DNA from: Hahella sp. HNIBRBA332
GTDB lineage: Bacteria > Pseudomonadota > Gammaproteobacteria > Pseudomonadales > Oleiphilaceae
Direction: 5' to 3'
Assembly (NCBI RefSeq): GCF_030719035.1
Contig: NZ_CP132203.1
Coordinates: 62,001 to 126,000 of the forward strand
Length of the DNA: 64,000 nt
Shown: one piece after another, positions 8,445-17,046 of the stretch
How the letters are laid out: each line of letters begins with the position of its first letter
Numbering within the stretch: the first letter of the stretch is position 1
The notes under the pieces: model-generated
Database searches by the model: none
What the model was told of the DNA's origin: nothing
The model's input: only the letters and a program-made list of their open reading frames with translations
Program-made: the position numbers and the translations under genes

Positions 8445-9034
8445 CGGCTCACCTCGGTTTCGTCCAACAGGGTGTATGTGAAACGATTGCCGTATAGCCC
8501 CGCCGCCTTGCGACATAAGGCCATCAGCACATCAAAGTCGGCGCTGTCCGCGATCACCTGACAGCCCGCTGACCAGCGATCTACGCGAAGGCTTTGGCCC
8601 GTTTCGGTGGCGCGGTGGCAATTAATACCGAAGTGACCTGTCTCGGTGGCTCCCTGGGCGTCTAGCTGGGCGTTGCGGTCCTTGTCCCGAAACACGGTAA
8701 TCAGCCCGCGCTGCACCAAGGCTTCATATTTCCCTTGGTGTTTGCCAAGTTCCCACACGCCGGGATACTGGCCAGGCTTCACAATCGCCGCGCCGGCTGG
8801 GTTGGCTAAATGCTCCCGCCAATAAACGCCCGGGTCCGTGGTCGCCGGGAAACTAAAGCAGTGGGTTTGCCCTTGGATCTGGAACGCCACACACAGCAGA
8901 TCGTTAAAGGTGTTGGCGTGGCGATCCTGGGAACGGACGCCCACCAGATTTAGGTTGTAGTCGCCGCTTTCAAAAAACCGATAACCCTGATTGCGCACCG
9001 CCGCGCGCAGTTGTTCGTAGTTGATAGCCATCAT
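8441..9034 (-). CDS. Putative lysis-cassette protein with L,D-transpeptidase-like signature
   Basis: 197 residues, located where HP1-type phages carry the endolysin, directly upstream of two holin-like genes. No lysozyme signature is visible. Instead residues ~150-175 read GHFGINCHRATETG and then WSAGCQVI, which recalls the His...Ser-x-Gly-Cys active site of YkuD-type L,D-transpeptidases. The start at 9034 overlaps the upstream stop as ATGA; the longer frame to 9157 is a shadow. It may be a peptidoglycan hydrolase or a cell-wall-modifying enzyme. Function is inferred from motif and position. Confidence 0.65.
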   Translation of the reverse strand: MMAINYEQLRAAVRNQGYRFFESGDYNLNLVGVRSQDRHANTFNDLLCVAFQIQGQTHCFSFPATTDPGVYWREHLANPAGAAIVKPGQYPGVWELGKHQGKYEALVQRGLITVFRDKDRNAQLDAQGATETGHFGINCHRATETGQSLRVDRWSAGCQVIADSADFDVLMALCRKAAGLYGNRFTYTLLDETEVSR

Positions 9035-9267
9035 CCGCGCCCCCTTTGGCGTCGTTGCCGTTGCGCATGTTGGTAGTAGTCTTCGCATTCCACGCAGCGG
9101 GTGACGCCGCCGAGCTGCTGACGTAGCGGCGGGATGGCGTCCTCGCAGTCGAGGCATTTAGCGCGGCTGGGTTGGCCCAGGGTGGAGCCGGCCAGCTGCC
9201 GGGCTAATGCCGAGGCGTTGAGCTTTTCTTGCAGTTCGGCGGCCTGGTCTAAGATGTCTCGCGCCAT
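9031..9267 (-). CDS. TraR/DksA-family zinc finger protein
   Basis: 78 residues. A C4 zinc finger (CLDCEDAIPPLRQQLGGVTR, then CVECEDYYQHA) follows a helical N-terminus (DQAAELQEKLNASALARQ). This is the usual short phage TraR/DksA form, which can bind the RNA polymerase secondary channel. P2-like phages often carry one among tail genes (P2 orf82 position). It overlaps the downstream gene by four bases. The target promoters are unknown. Confidence 0.88.
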   Translation of the reverse strand: MARDILDQAAELQEKLNASALARQLAGSTLGQPSRAKCLDCEDAIPPLRQQLGGVTRCVECEDYYQHAQRQRRQRGRG

Positions 9268-9270
9268 GGC

Positions 9271-9726
9271 TTACACCAGCTTTTCCGTTTCCGACGCGTC
9301 CACGTAGGGCACGCCGTTAATGCGCACAAAGTCGGGGTCCGTCACGTCATAGGCCAGTTTGTGGGTCAGCTGCTCGCCGCCGCTGGCTTTGGCGTTCAAG
9401 AGATCCGAAATTCTTAACTTGCAGCCGAACGCCTCGATGCGCAGTTCGCCGCCGCTGGTCGCGCCGTTAAACACCTGGTCGAACGGCTCCAGGGCGCGAA
9501 AGCTGCCGGTGGCCTTGGCCGCGTCTAAAATGGTTTGCAGGTTGGTGGTGTCCACCGTGATATCGCCGGACGCGCTGACTTCGCCGTCTACGTATCCGTT
9601 AGGAATGCCGCGCGTTTTGGTCACCGCCGTGGCGTCCTCAATGCTCAGGGTGACTTCCTCCACATGCACCAGCATGTCGCCGATCATCACGTCTATGTCT
9701 TTGCCGGAGAGGCGCTTTTGACTCAT
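9271..9726 (-). CDS. Tail tube protein (DUF2597 family)
   Basis: 151 residues, beta-rich, starting MSQKRLSGKDIDVMIGDMLV. It lies immediately after the sheath gene, where the tube protein (P2 FII equivalent) is expected, and matches the DUF2597 family of HP1-like phages. It forms the inner tube of the contractile tail. Assignment rests on recognised family character and position. Confidence 0.82.
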   Translation of the reverse strand: MSQKRLSGKDIDVMIGDMLVHVEEVTLSIEDATAVTKTRGIPNGYVDGEVSASGDITVDTTNLQTILDAAKATGSFRALEPFDQVFNGATSGGELRIEAFGCKLRISDLLNAKASGGEQLTHKLAYDVTDPDFVRINGVPYVDASETEKLV

Positions 9727-9744
9727 GGTTATTGCTCCGTGTCC

Positions 9745-10848
9745 TTAGTGGGACAGATCTAAAATGATGTTGGCGGTAATGTCCTTCGGGCAGTTGTACG
9801 GCTGTACTTTCAGGTACACCTCCACCCGGGTTTTTGTCGGCCACACGATTTCGATGCTGTCGTCCTTGGGGCTTTTGATCTCCCCCGGAAAATGTTCGCC
9901 CGCAAAAACGACGCTTTTGCTCATCTCGCGCAGCGGGCGCATGAAATAGGTTTTGTTGGCGGCGATGCTGACCGGGGTGGAATTCAGCGAGCGGTTCGCC
10001 ACCCGCGCAATGGCCAGAATGCGAATGGCGCGCGCGGCCTTATCCACGACACGCAGGTTTTCAATCACCTGGTAATCGCCCGCCGGCACGTCCAACAAAT
10101 TGCAGTCGCCCCAGTACGTCCCCGGGTAATCCGGGTATCGCTGCACGCAGGACAGGCGGTTGGCGTCCAGGGTCGCCAGAGTGGCGTCCGGCAGCTCCAC
10201 GCCGTCGCGATCCACAGGGGCGTCCCCCAGGCCCAACACGGACCCGGTCGCCACGCGCATCGGGCTATCGGCGATACTCACCGCCCGATTACACAAGCGC
10301 CCCACCAGCACGCCTAAGTCGTTGCCGTGTAATTGTGGTATGACCGCCACGCGAGGACAGGCCGCGCCGTGGGTGATCGCCACCTGGGCCGTCTCGTAAT
10401 CGCTCCAGCTTTGCGTCTCCGCATCAATCCCAGCGCTGGCCGTCAGCACGATGACGCGCCGGCCTATCGTGGTGCGGATCAATTCCGCCTTGGTCTGCAT
10501 CGCCTCGATGGCGGCGGCGTCCGCCGCCGGCGAACACAGCGCCACCAGTTCCGGCGACACGGTCAACATGGCTTGATCCAGGGCGGTTTCCCAGGGATCG
10601 CCGCTGTTGATCGGCGCGGCGTAGGCCTGCCAGTTTTCGCCGCCATTGGCCTTGGCCGCCGCGACATTGGTTTTTAGGGCGCTGTCGTCCGCGCCCAGGA
10701 TCTCGTCCAGGTTGCTTTGGGTGTTGATGGACAGCACCCGTCCCAGGTTCTTGGCGCCTACGCCGATAAACAGCGCCTTGCGCTCCACCTCGGGGAAGTT
10801 TCCCTGCGAGAGGTTCAAGTTATTGATGGTGACCTTGCCTTGCGCCAT
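9745..10848 (-). CDS. Tail sheath protein (DUF2586 family)
   Basis: 367 residues starting MAQGKVTINNLNLSQGNFPE. It is of the DUF2586 family, which occupies the sheath position in HP1-like phages, and is followed by the tube gene. The C-terminal segment (VEVYLKVQPYNCPKDI) has the beta-strand character by which sheath subunits interlock. It polymerises around the tube and contracts on infection. Confidence 0.85.
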   Translation of the reverse strand: MAQGKVTINNLNLSQGNFPEVERKALFIGVGAKNLGRVLSINTQSNLDEILGADDSALKTNVAAAKANGGENWQAYAAPINSGDPWETALDQAMLTVSPELVALCSPAADAAAIEAMQTKAELIRTTIGRRVIVLTASAGIDAETQSWSDYETAQVAITHGAACPRVAVIPQLHGNDLGVLVGRLCNRAVSIADSPMRVATGSVLGLGDAPVDRDGVELPDATLATLDANRLSCVQRYPDYPGTYWGDCNLLDVPAGDYQVIENLRVVDKAARAIRILAIARVANRSLNSTPVSIAANKTYFMRPLREMSKSVVFAGEHFPGEIKSPKDDSIEIVWPTKTRVEVYLKVQPYNCPKDITANIILDLSH

Positions 10849-10850
10849 GG

Positions 10851-11504
10851 TTAACCCTTTGTTGCCTGCTTGAATATCTGTTCAAAAATGCGATCAATGA
10901 ACGCGTCAATATCGTGCTGCGTCGCCCCTAAAAAGCTGCGCGCCGGTAAGGGAATCAACCAGCGCCCCTGGCGCGGCTTGTCGGTCAGCGCGCGCAGCAC
11001 GGCGCCGGCCTGGCCGAACGTCAGGTTTTGCGTGACCCACTTCAGCGTGGGGCGTTTGCGTCCGCGTCCCTGGCCGCGCGGAATCGTGAATCCGGCTTCG
11101 CGCAACTGCCTGGCCTGGCCCCGGGTCGCCGGGGCGGCGTAGTCGGGTTGGCCGTGGCGCTGTTGCATGCGGGCGCGGGTCATCACTTCCGTGACGCCTT
11201 CCTGCTGCGCTCGCGCGATACGACCGACCAGGGCGTTTTTAAACGTGATCGTCACCCGATCCGAGCCGGCGAACACCGCCAGGCGTTTGCTTAAGCCGCG
11301 CAGCATTTTTTTATTGCCCTGTTTACGCGCTTCCCAGGGCTGACCGTCCAGACCGGTCTGGCTGCGCAGGCGCTTGCGTGACTGACTGCGCACCTGGCGC
11401 CCGATCTGTCCCAATATCCGCTTGCGCTTGGCCGCCGGCAGTTTCAAAAGCTCCAGCTGGCGCTTTAATTTCAGGTGGCCGCCGACCTCAATTTTTACGG
11501 ACAT
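10851..11504 (-). CDS. Phage virion morphogenesis / tail completion protein (P2 gpS-like)
   Basis: About 217 residues, very basic. A helical N-terminus (LKRQLELLKLPAAKRKRILG) is followed by RSQSRKRLRSQTGLDGQPWE, which is typical of the virion morphogenesis family. It lies between gpR-like and sheath genes as in P2. Start choice is uncertain: ATG at 11504 fits the family, while ATG at 11513 is nine bases upstream in the same frame, and neither has a strong ribosome binding site. Both lie inside the end of the preceding gene, suggesting coupled translation. Confidence 0.83.
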   Translation of the reverse strand: MSVKIEVGGHLKLKRQLELLKLPAAKRKRILGQIGRQVRSQSRKRLRSQTGLDGQPWEARKQGNKKMLRGLSKRLAVFAGSDRVTITFKNALVGRIARAQQEGVTEVMTRARMQQRHGQPDYAAPATRGQARQLREAGFTIPRGQGRGRKRPTLKWVTQNLTFGQAGAVLRALTDKPRQGRWLIPLPARSFLGATQHDIDAFIDRIFEQIFKQATKG

Positions 11505-11976
11505 AAGGCGCATCCGTGGGTTGGGCCTGGTCGTCGCCGACGCCGACCGCGTCGGGCTCGTACACCGGGACGCTTTCCACCCGCCAGCGTGCGCCGCCAA
11601 ACTGGATCGCGCCGGCGGCGTCCGCGACCAGGTCGAGGTTCTCGTAAAAGCCGATGCGAATTTCTATGTCGGCGGTATCGTCGCCGTTCACGTCCACATC
11701 AATATCGGGATGGCCCAGGCCGTCACGGTCCCGCTCGGGGTCGTGGTCCATGAGCCAGGTCACCACATGGGCGATCAGCAGTTGCGGCGGGCCGCTGTAA
11801 CGCTCCACCACCAGCACGGCGTCATACTTCAGACGACACACCCGCACCCCAGCGCCCAGGCGTTTGTCCGCCGCTTCCAAAGTTCCGTTTTCCATCCAGC
11901 TGTCCCACTGCTCCGCCGGCGCCAGATCCTGGGCCAGCAGAAAGCAGGTCAGCTCGCGCAGCTTCGCCAACGCCAT
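11488..11976 (-). CDS. Tail completion protein (P2 gpR-like)
   Basis: 162 residues starting MALAKLRELTCFLL, the helical opening typical of gpR family proteins. It contains LIAHVVTWLMDHDPERDRDG near residue 70 followed by an acidic stretch. In P2, gpR and gpS complete the tail-head interface; the two genes here are adjacent and overlapping. Its start shares a base with the stop of the upstream head completion gene. Confidence 0.83.
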   Translation of the reverse strand: MALAKLRELTCFLLAQDLAPAEQWDSWMENGTLEAADKRLGAGVRVCRLKYDAVLVVERYSGPPQLLIAHVVTWLMDHDPERDRDGLGHPDIDVDVNGDDTADIEIRIGFYENLDLVADAAGAIQFGGARWRVESVPVYEPDAVGVGDDQAQPTDAPYVRKN

Positions 11977-12440
11977 TACAGCAGCTCCGCCGTAATGCCC
12001 GTGGCCGCGCCCAACAACCGACGCAGGGCGCGCACGCTGTCGCTTAGCAAATGCTGCTCGGTCTCGTCCGACTCTTTGGCCAGGTTCTCCGCCTGGGCTC
12101 GTCGGTTCATGGTGGCGAAGGCGTTGAGCAGCGACGCTTTGGCGCGGCAGGACACCGCGCGCAGGTAATACAGGACCAGCACGTTTTGCCCGTCCAGCTG
12201 CTCGGCGCCGACCGCGTCCAAGGTTTTAAAACCGCCGCCCAGCCATTCCGCTTTACGCATCGCCAGGCTGAAATTGATATCCAGCATGGCCTGGCGCACA
12301 TGGGCCGCGACCATGTCCCCGTGATACTCCGCCGGGATGCGGTAGACCCGTTGGAATTCCGCCAGAGACAGGTCCGGGAAAAAGCCGTCATTGGTCAGCG
12401 TCGCCTCTATAACGGCGTTGCTTTTACCGCTGAAACTCAT
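11976..12440 (-). CDS. Head completion/stabilisation protein (P2 gpL-like)
   Basis: 154 residues. The core (FFPDLSLAEFQRVYRIPAEY, then AAHVRQAMLDINFSLA) matches gpL of P2, which fills and stabilises the capsid portal vertex after packaging. ATG at 12440 is chosen over 12455 because GGAGG is well placed before it. It lies between terminase endonuclease and tail completion genes in canonical order. Confidence 0.88.
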   Translation of the reverse strand: MSFSGKSNAVIEATLTNDGFFPDLSLAEFQRVYRIPAEYHGDMVAAHVRQAMLDINFSLAMRKAEWLGGGFKTLDAVGAEQLDGQNVLVLYYLRAVSCRAKASLLNAFATMNRRAQAENLAKESDETEQHLLSDSVRALRRLLGAATGITAELL

Positions 12441-12510
12441 GGTCGCAGCCTCCAAATAAGAAGGCGGCGCGCACTGGGTTCAGCTGACGCGGCGCGAGGC
12501 CGGCAGCGCC

Positions 12511-12528
12511 CCCAGGCGCCCGCCTGGG
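12511..12528. other. GC-rich hairpin between gpM and gpL genes
   Basis: CCCAGGCG at 12511-12518 pairs with CGCCTGGG at 12521-12528, in the ~100-base gap between terminase endonuclease and head completion genes. There is no T-run on either strand, so it is more likely an RNA processing or stability element than a terminator. Confidence 0.5.
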
Positions 12529-12539
12529 TGGGTAGTCGG

Positions 12540-13241
12540 TTAGGCCAGTCCGAGTTTGGCCTGTAGTTTGGCGATGCGGGTTTTGCAGCCCGCCGCCGGG
12601 TTGGCCGCCTGCGCCTGTTCGAAGTACGCCAGCGCCGCGTTCAGGTCGCCGTTTTGCTCCGCGTTCAGCCCGCATTGGCGGTACAGCTTGCCGGCGACAA
12701 TATCGTTTGCCGTGGGCCAAGCCTGGGCCGTGAGTTTTTCCGCCGCGTCGTCCAGGTAAGGGCTGGCGCTGTCGCCGGCCTTGAACTGACGTTCCGCCCA
12801 GTCGTGGACCTCTTCCAGCACGTAAGTGGGCAGATCCCGTTTAAAGTGGCCGGGCATGCATTGCTGTTGCTCGATGGCGAGCCCCGCCCAGGCCATGGCG
12901 TTTTCGATCTCGCCCACGTCGAACAACCAGATGACGCAGAACACCAGCACCTCATTGGGGTAGCGCTGGCCGCTGTCGCGGTACGCCTGCAAAAAGTCCA
13001 TGAACTGAGGCAGCACGCGCGCCTTTAACGCGACCTTGTCGGGGATGCTGTCCAGCTCGGCCAGTTGGTCCCGGCATTGCGTCAGCGCCGCCAGGGCCAC
13101 CGGGTAATCGCCCCGCACTCGGGGCGACAGGGCGCTATTCATTACTGGCGAATTGCGCGCCATTTCCGCCGCTGTTAGGGCGTCGTTGGCGGCCTGTTTA
13201 GCAAGACGGCGCTGTTTGTGTTGAACGGTCAGCAGCGGCAT
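12540..13241 (-). CDS. Terminase endonuclease subunit (P2 gpM)
   Basis: 233 residues. The sequence (HKQRRLAKQAANDAL, LSPRVRGDYP, VFCVIWLFDVGEIENA) matches the small terminase/endonuclease subunit of P2-type phages, which works with gpP to cut cos sites and package DNA. The C-terminal ~40 residues resemble a TPR-like helical pair (ALAYFEQAQAANPAAG). It lies directly after the capsid gene with a 4-base gap. Confidence 0.92.
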   Translation of the reverse strand: MPLLTVQHKQRRLAKQAANDALTAAEMARNSPVMNSALSPRVRGDYPVALAALTQCRDQLAELDSIPDKVALKARVLPQFMDFLQAYRDSGQRYPNEVLVFCVIWLFDVGEIENAMAWAGLAIEQQQCMPGHFKRDLPTYVLEEVHDWAERQFKAGDSASPYLDDAAEKLTAQAWPTANDIVAGKLYRQCGLNAEQNGDLNAALAYFEQAQAANPAAGCKTRIAKLQAKLGLA

Positions 13242-13245
13242 GGCG

Positions 13246-14283
13246 TTATGCCCAAGCGCCGGAACCGTCGGGCAACTTCACGTTGGCGTACTCAAAGCCG
13301 GCGGCCTTGGTCTCGTCCTCGATCACATAGCCTTCGTTCAGACTGTTGAAATCTTCCACGCGGTTGCGTTTGGGGTTGTCGATCACCTGGCGGCGTAAAC
13401 TGTCGGCCTGGTAGTAAAGGCTCAGGTTATCCAGGCTGGTGATCAGCAGGCCCCGGGCCGGGAAAAAGGGCGCGGTGATCGCCGGCAAACCGCCATAGGT
13501 GCGGATAATGGCCTGGTTCTCCAGGCGCTCCTTTTCTGTCGGCTTGTGACCTTGCGCCGCGTACATCTGCGCCTTGTCTTCCGCCAGCAGATCGCGCCCC
13601 ATGATTACCACTAGGTCGCCGCCGTCGCGATGTAACTCGTCCACCATCTGTAAGCAGGCATGCACAGCCGCGTCCAGGTTGGCGAAATCGCCGCCCTCGC
13701 CAATACGGATCTGGCCGGCAGTCGCGCCTTCGACGAACCACTGCGAGCCGGATTTAAATTCCCGTAGTTGCTGCAACCAGCCCTTATTCACGTCCTCGCC
13801 GTTGGGGTGGTCGCCAGGCTTGGTCGCAGGTAGGGCGCAACTGGTGCCCAGCCAGCCCACGCGGAGCTTTGACAGGCTGATCGCCTTGCGCACCCACCCG
13901 CCATAACGGGCTTGGAAGTCGGGAAACTTGGCCCAGGAATCAATGGTTTTGTATTTGATGTGGGTGTCATATTCGACTGGGTGCAGCTCATAACCTTTAC
14001 TGCCCAAGGCCAGCACGTCGCTGGTCTGGCGGTCGGCGCTGTCGGTGTCGGTGCGCTTGGGCACAAAGCCCGTCACGCTGCCGATGACTTTTTCCCCTTT
14101 CAGTTCATCCACCGCCACCACATTGATCAGCTGCAAAAACTCCGAGCTTTCGGTGATTTTGTCCTGCAACTCCTGGGCGATAGTGGGCTCAACATTGAAC
14201 TGCTCCGCGACGGAGCCCACGCCGTAGGTGGCCGCCATGGCGGCGCACATATCGTTGAATAGTTGTTTCGTTTTAAAGTTCAT
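13246..14283 (-). CDS. Major capsid protein, P2 family (gpN)
   Basis: 345 residues of the HK97-fold P2 capsid family. Typical elements are INVVAVDELKGEKVIGSVTG near residue 55, FPDFQARYGGWVRKAISL near 120, and the C-terminal VEDFNSLNEGYVIEDE. It follows the scaffold/protease gene as in P2. In P2 the N-terminal ~31 residues are removed by gpO. Length is normal. Confidence 0.95.
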   Translation of the reverse strand: MNFKTKQLFNDMCAAMAATYGVGSVAEQFNVEPTIAQELQDKITESSEFLQLINVVAVDELKGEKVIGSVTGFVPKRTDTDSADRQTSDVLALGSKGYELHPVEYDTHIKYKTIDSWAKFPDFQARYGGWVRKAISLSKLRVGWLGTSCALPATKPGDHPNGEDVNKGWLQQLREFKSGSQWFVEGATAGQIRIGEGGDFANLDAAVHACLQMVDELHRDGGDLVVIMGRDLLAEDKAQMYAAQGHKPTEKERLENQAIIRTYGGLPAITAPFFPARGLLITSLDNLSLYYQADSLRRQVIDNPKRNRVEDFNSLNEGYVIEDETKAAGFEYANVKLPDGSGAWA

Positions 14284-14308
14284 TCGGTCCGCTCGTTGGT
14301 GGTTGGAG

Positions 14309-15124
14309 TTACAGCACGCGTGGCGCCGCGTCGCCGACGCCTTCCGGGGTCAGGGTGCCGGGCGCTTCTTCCAGGGCCGCGCTGAACGCCTCCTTTAAGT
14401 GGTCGTGCGCGGTCTTCAGGTCGGCGAACTCGGCTTTGATCTCCGCCAGGGCTTGCGCCAAATCTGGGGTTTCCGGTTCTTTTGTTGCGTCCTCGTGTTT
14501 GGCGTTCAGCTTGTCCGCGAGGCTGGCGAAGCCGTTCGCCAGGGCGCGGTTAAGCTGGTTGAATTGGTCTTCCGTCATGGCGTGCTCTTGCTCGTTGGGT
14601 TCGTGGCTGGGTTCCGTGCGCGCAAACTTGCCCATGAGCCGGGAAAACAGGCTGGTCGGGTTATCCACGCGCAGCGGCGCTAGTTCAATCGGGGCGGTAA
14701 ACAGGTTGTCCGGGTGTTGCGCCCGGGCGTTAAAGCGCAGCTCCGACGTGCCCAGGCTGGCGGGTGAATCTGTCACCGCCAGGCCTGCTAAGTAGGCTTT
14801 GCCGGTTCCCGCGAAATTCGGCTGGATCTCGATAGAGGTAAACAGCTTTTGCCCGCTGGTGTTCATCAAAATCAGCTGGTCCGAGGGGGCGATTCTGGCG
14901 AACAGACACTCCCGGCCTTTGTCGTCCTGTTCGTGCTTCACCGCCACCACCTGGCCGAGATTGCCAAAAATGCGGATGTGCTCGTACCAGATGTTGGCCG
15001 TGTATTCGGCGGGGTCGTACTGCGTGGCCATGTCGATGATGTCCTGGGCGGCGATGTTGCGCCCGTCAATCGTGGGTCCGCTGGTGGCCACTTTGACAAA
15101 ATCGGTATGCAGGGTGCGGGGCAT
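14309..15124 (-). CDS. Capsid scaffolding protein with internal protease (P2 gpO)
   Basis: 271 residues. The N-terminal ~150 residues form the gpO protease domain (FVKVATSGPTIDGRNI, YEHIRIFGNLGQVVAV, LAGLAVTDSPASLGTSELRF), including the H and S of the catalytic set. The C-terminal half is coiled-coil scaffold with charged residues (AEIKAEFADLKTAHDHLKEA). It directs procapsid assembly and cleaves gpN and itself. It is the first gene of the leftward late operon. Confidence 0.93.
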   Translation of the reverse strand: MPRTLHTDFVKVATSGPTIDGRNIAAQDIIDMATQYDPAEYTANIWYEHIRIFGNLGQVVAVKHEQDDKGRECLFARIAPSDQLILMNTSGQKLFTSIEIQPNFAGTGKAYLAGLAVTDSPASLGTSELRFNARAQHPDNLFTAPIELAPLRVDNPTSLFSRLMGKFARTEPSHEPNEQEHAMTEDQFNQLNRALANGFASLADKLNAKHEDATKEPETPDLAQALAEIKAEFADLKTAHDHLKEAFSAALEEAPGTLTPEGVGDAAPRVL

Positions 15125-15283
15125 GTTTTCGGGTCCGTCAGTCGTTGCGATGACGCCAAGATAGGCATTCCGACCGAGCCCGGCAAAGGCTTTGAATACG
15201 CGTTGTTCCTTGTCGTTTTTGGTAGGAATAACAAGGAGTTAAACAAGGATTAACGCCACGAAAAAGCCCTTAAACTGGGCCGC
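15125..15283. promoter_or_regulatory. Divergent late promoter region between gpO and gpP
   Basis: This 159-base gap separates leftward capsid genes from rightward terminase/portal genes. It contains the inverted repeat TCCTTGT (15207-15213) and ACAAGGA (15231-15237) with a 17-base spacer, a plausible late activator site given the Ogr-type gene at 18802. The spacing differs from the TGT-N12-ACA pattern known for P2 Ogr, so this link is tentative. Confidence 0.55.
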
Positions 15284-17032
15284 ATGTCATCACGTTATCC
15301 CCCTGAAATTATCGAAGCGGCGAAGGGCCTTTTTCTTCGCCATATCACGCCGGCGGAAATCCAGCAGCAGCTGGGGATTAATAACGTCCGCGTTATTTAC
15401 CAATGGATTGAGCGGCACAACTGGAAAGACATGCTGCAGCACGAAACCGTCGAGCAGGCCACCGCCAGGCGGTTAATTCATTTAGTGGAAAAAACCAATA
15501 AGGTGGCGGGCGATTACCAGGAAATGGACCGGCTTAGCAATCTGCTGGATAAGCTGGCCGGCATTGATCTGAAGAAAGCCAAAACCGCGCGTGAGAAAGC
15601 GCAGGCAGGGGAGGGCGGTAGAGTCTCTGGCGAGCGCCAAAAGAAAAAGCGCGGCGTGAAAAACGACGTCAGCGCCATCACCCCGGAGCGTCTGGAGACG
15701 ATCCGCAAAGAACTGTTTTACGACTACCAGCACCGCTGGCACGACAACAAAAGCCAGCGCACGCGCTTTATTCTGAAGTCGCGCCAGATCGGCGCCACCT
15801 ATTACTTTGCCTGGGAAGCCTTCCAGGACGCCATCACCTCCGGCGATAACCAGATCTTTTTATCCGCCAGCCGCTCCCAGGCGGACATTTTTAAAGCCTA
15901 CATCCTCAAGTTTGCGCGGGAGTATTTCGATACGGAATTGAAAGGCGTGGACGTGATCCCGCTTAGCAACGGCGCGGAGTTGCGTTTTGTGTCCACCAAT
16001 GGCCGCACCGCCCAGGGTTACCACGGCCATTTATACATTGATGAAGTGTTCTGGATTCCCGACTTTGACCGGCTCAACAAGCTGGCCAGCGGCATGGCGG
16101 CGCATAAGAAATGGCGCAAAACCTACTTCTCCACGCCGTCGGTGAAAAGCCATGGCGCGTACACCTTGTGGAGTGGTGAGCGTTACAACGAGAGCCGCCG
16201 GCATAAGGTCGAGTTTGATCTATCGCGGGCGGCGCTTCGGGAGGGCCAGCTGGGGCCGGATAAGGTCTGGCGCAACGTGGTGACCGTTGAGGATGCGGCG
16301 GACCAAGGCTGCGACCTGTTCGACATAGAGGAGCTGAAGCAGGAATACACCGAGGCGGAATTCAACAACCTGTTTATGTGCGCCTTTATGGAAGCGGGCT
16401 TGTCGGTGTTTAAGCTGGACGACTTACTAAGCTGCGCTGTGTGCAGCGGCGACGTCTGGCCCGACTTCAAGCCCAGGCAGCCGCGCCCGTTTGCAAACTA
16501 TCCCGTGTGGTTGGGCTACGATCCGGCGCGCACGGGGGACCGCTCCACCGTGGTGGTGGTCGCGCCGCCGATGCATCCGGCCGGCAAGTTCCGCGTGCTG
16601 GAAAAGATTCAGTTAAAAGGCGCGTTCAGTTACCAGGCGAACCGCATCAAGGATCTATTGGGACGTTACAACGTGCAGTTTGTGGGCATCGACTGCACCG
16701 GCCCCGGCCTGGGCGTGTTTGAGCAGGTGAAAGCCTTCTACCCCAGGGCCACGCCGATTCACTACAGCCTGAACGCCAAAACCGCCCTGGTGTTGAAAGC
16801 CATGGACGTGATCGAAAACGCCCGCATTGAGTGGGACGCGGAGCACACGGACATTCCCCAGGCGTTCCTCCAGGTGAAACAGACCACCACCGGCAACGAC
16901 CTGGTCACCTATGTGGCCGACCGCAGCAGCAAAACCGGCCACGCGGACGTGGCCTGGTCAATTATGCATGCCCTTAGCAATGAACCTTTGGACCGTAAGC
17001 AGCGCCGTGGCTCCATCGCCATGGCGGTATAA
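15284..17032 (+). CDS. Terminase large ATPase/nuclease subunit (P2 gpP)
   Basis: 582 residues. An N-terminal helix-turn-helix (LGINNVRVIYQWIERHNW, about 25-45) probably contacts cos or gpM. The ATPase domain has SRQIGATYY as P-loop region (near 165) and YIDEVFWI as Walker B (near 250). The C-terminal RNase H-like nuclease starts with GYDPARTGDRST (near 410). It pumps DNA into procapsids through the portal. It is the first gene of the rightward operon and is followed by the portal gene after 14 bases. Confidence 0.95.
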   Translation: MSSRYPPEIIEAAKGLFLRHITPAEIQQQLGINNVRVIYQWIERHNWKDMLQHETVEQATARRLIHLVEKTNKVAGDYQEMDRLSNLLDKLAGIDLKKAKTAREKAQAGEGGRVSGERQKKKRGVKNDVSAITPERLETIRKELFYDYQHRWHDNKSQRTRFILKSRQIGATYYFAWEAFQDAITSGDNQIFLSASRSQADIFKAYILKFAREYFDTELKGVDVIPLSNGAELRFVSTNGRTAQGYHGHLYIDEVFWIPDFDRLNKLASGMAAHKKWRKTYFSTPSVKSHGAYTLWSGERYNESRRHKVEFDLSRAALREGQLGPDKVWRNVVTVEDAADQGCDLFDIEELKQEYTEAEFNNLFMCAFMEAGLSVFKLDDLLSCAVCSGDVWPDFKPRQPRPFANYPVWLGYDPARTGDRSTVVVVAPPMHPAGKFRVLEKIQLKGAFSYQANRIKDLLGRYNVQFVGIDCTGPGLGVFEQVKAFYPRATPIHYSLNAKTALVLKAMDVIENARIEWDAEHTDIPQAFLQVKQTTTGNDLVTYVADRSSKTGHADVAWSIMHALSNEPLDRKQRRGSIAMAV

Positions 17033-17046
17033 GAGAGCATTAGAAA

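Noticed and set aside
113..12440. Many long open frames on the plus strand opposite the leftward phage late genes.
   Set aside because: They are antisense shadows in GC-rich codon-biased DNA. The leftward frames have family matches, coupled starts and ribosome sites.
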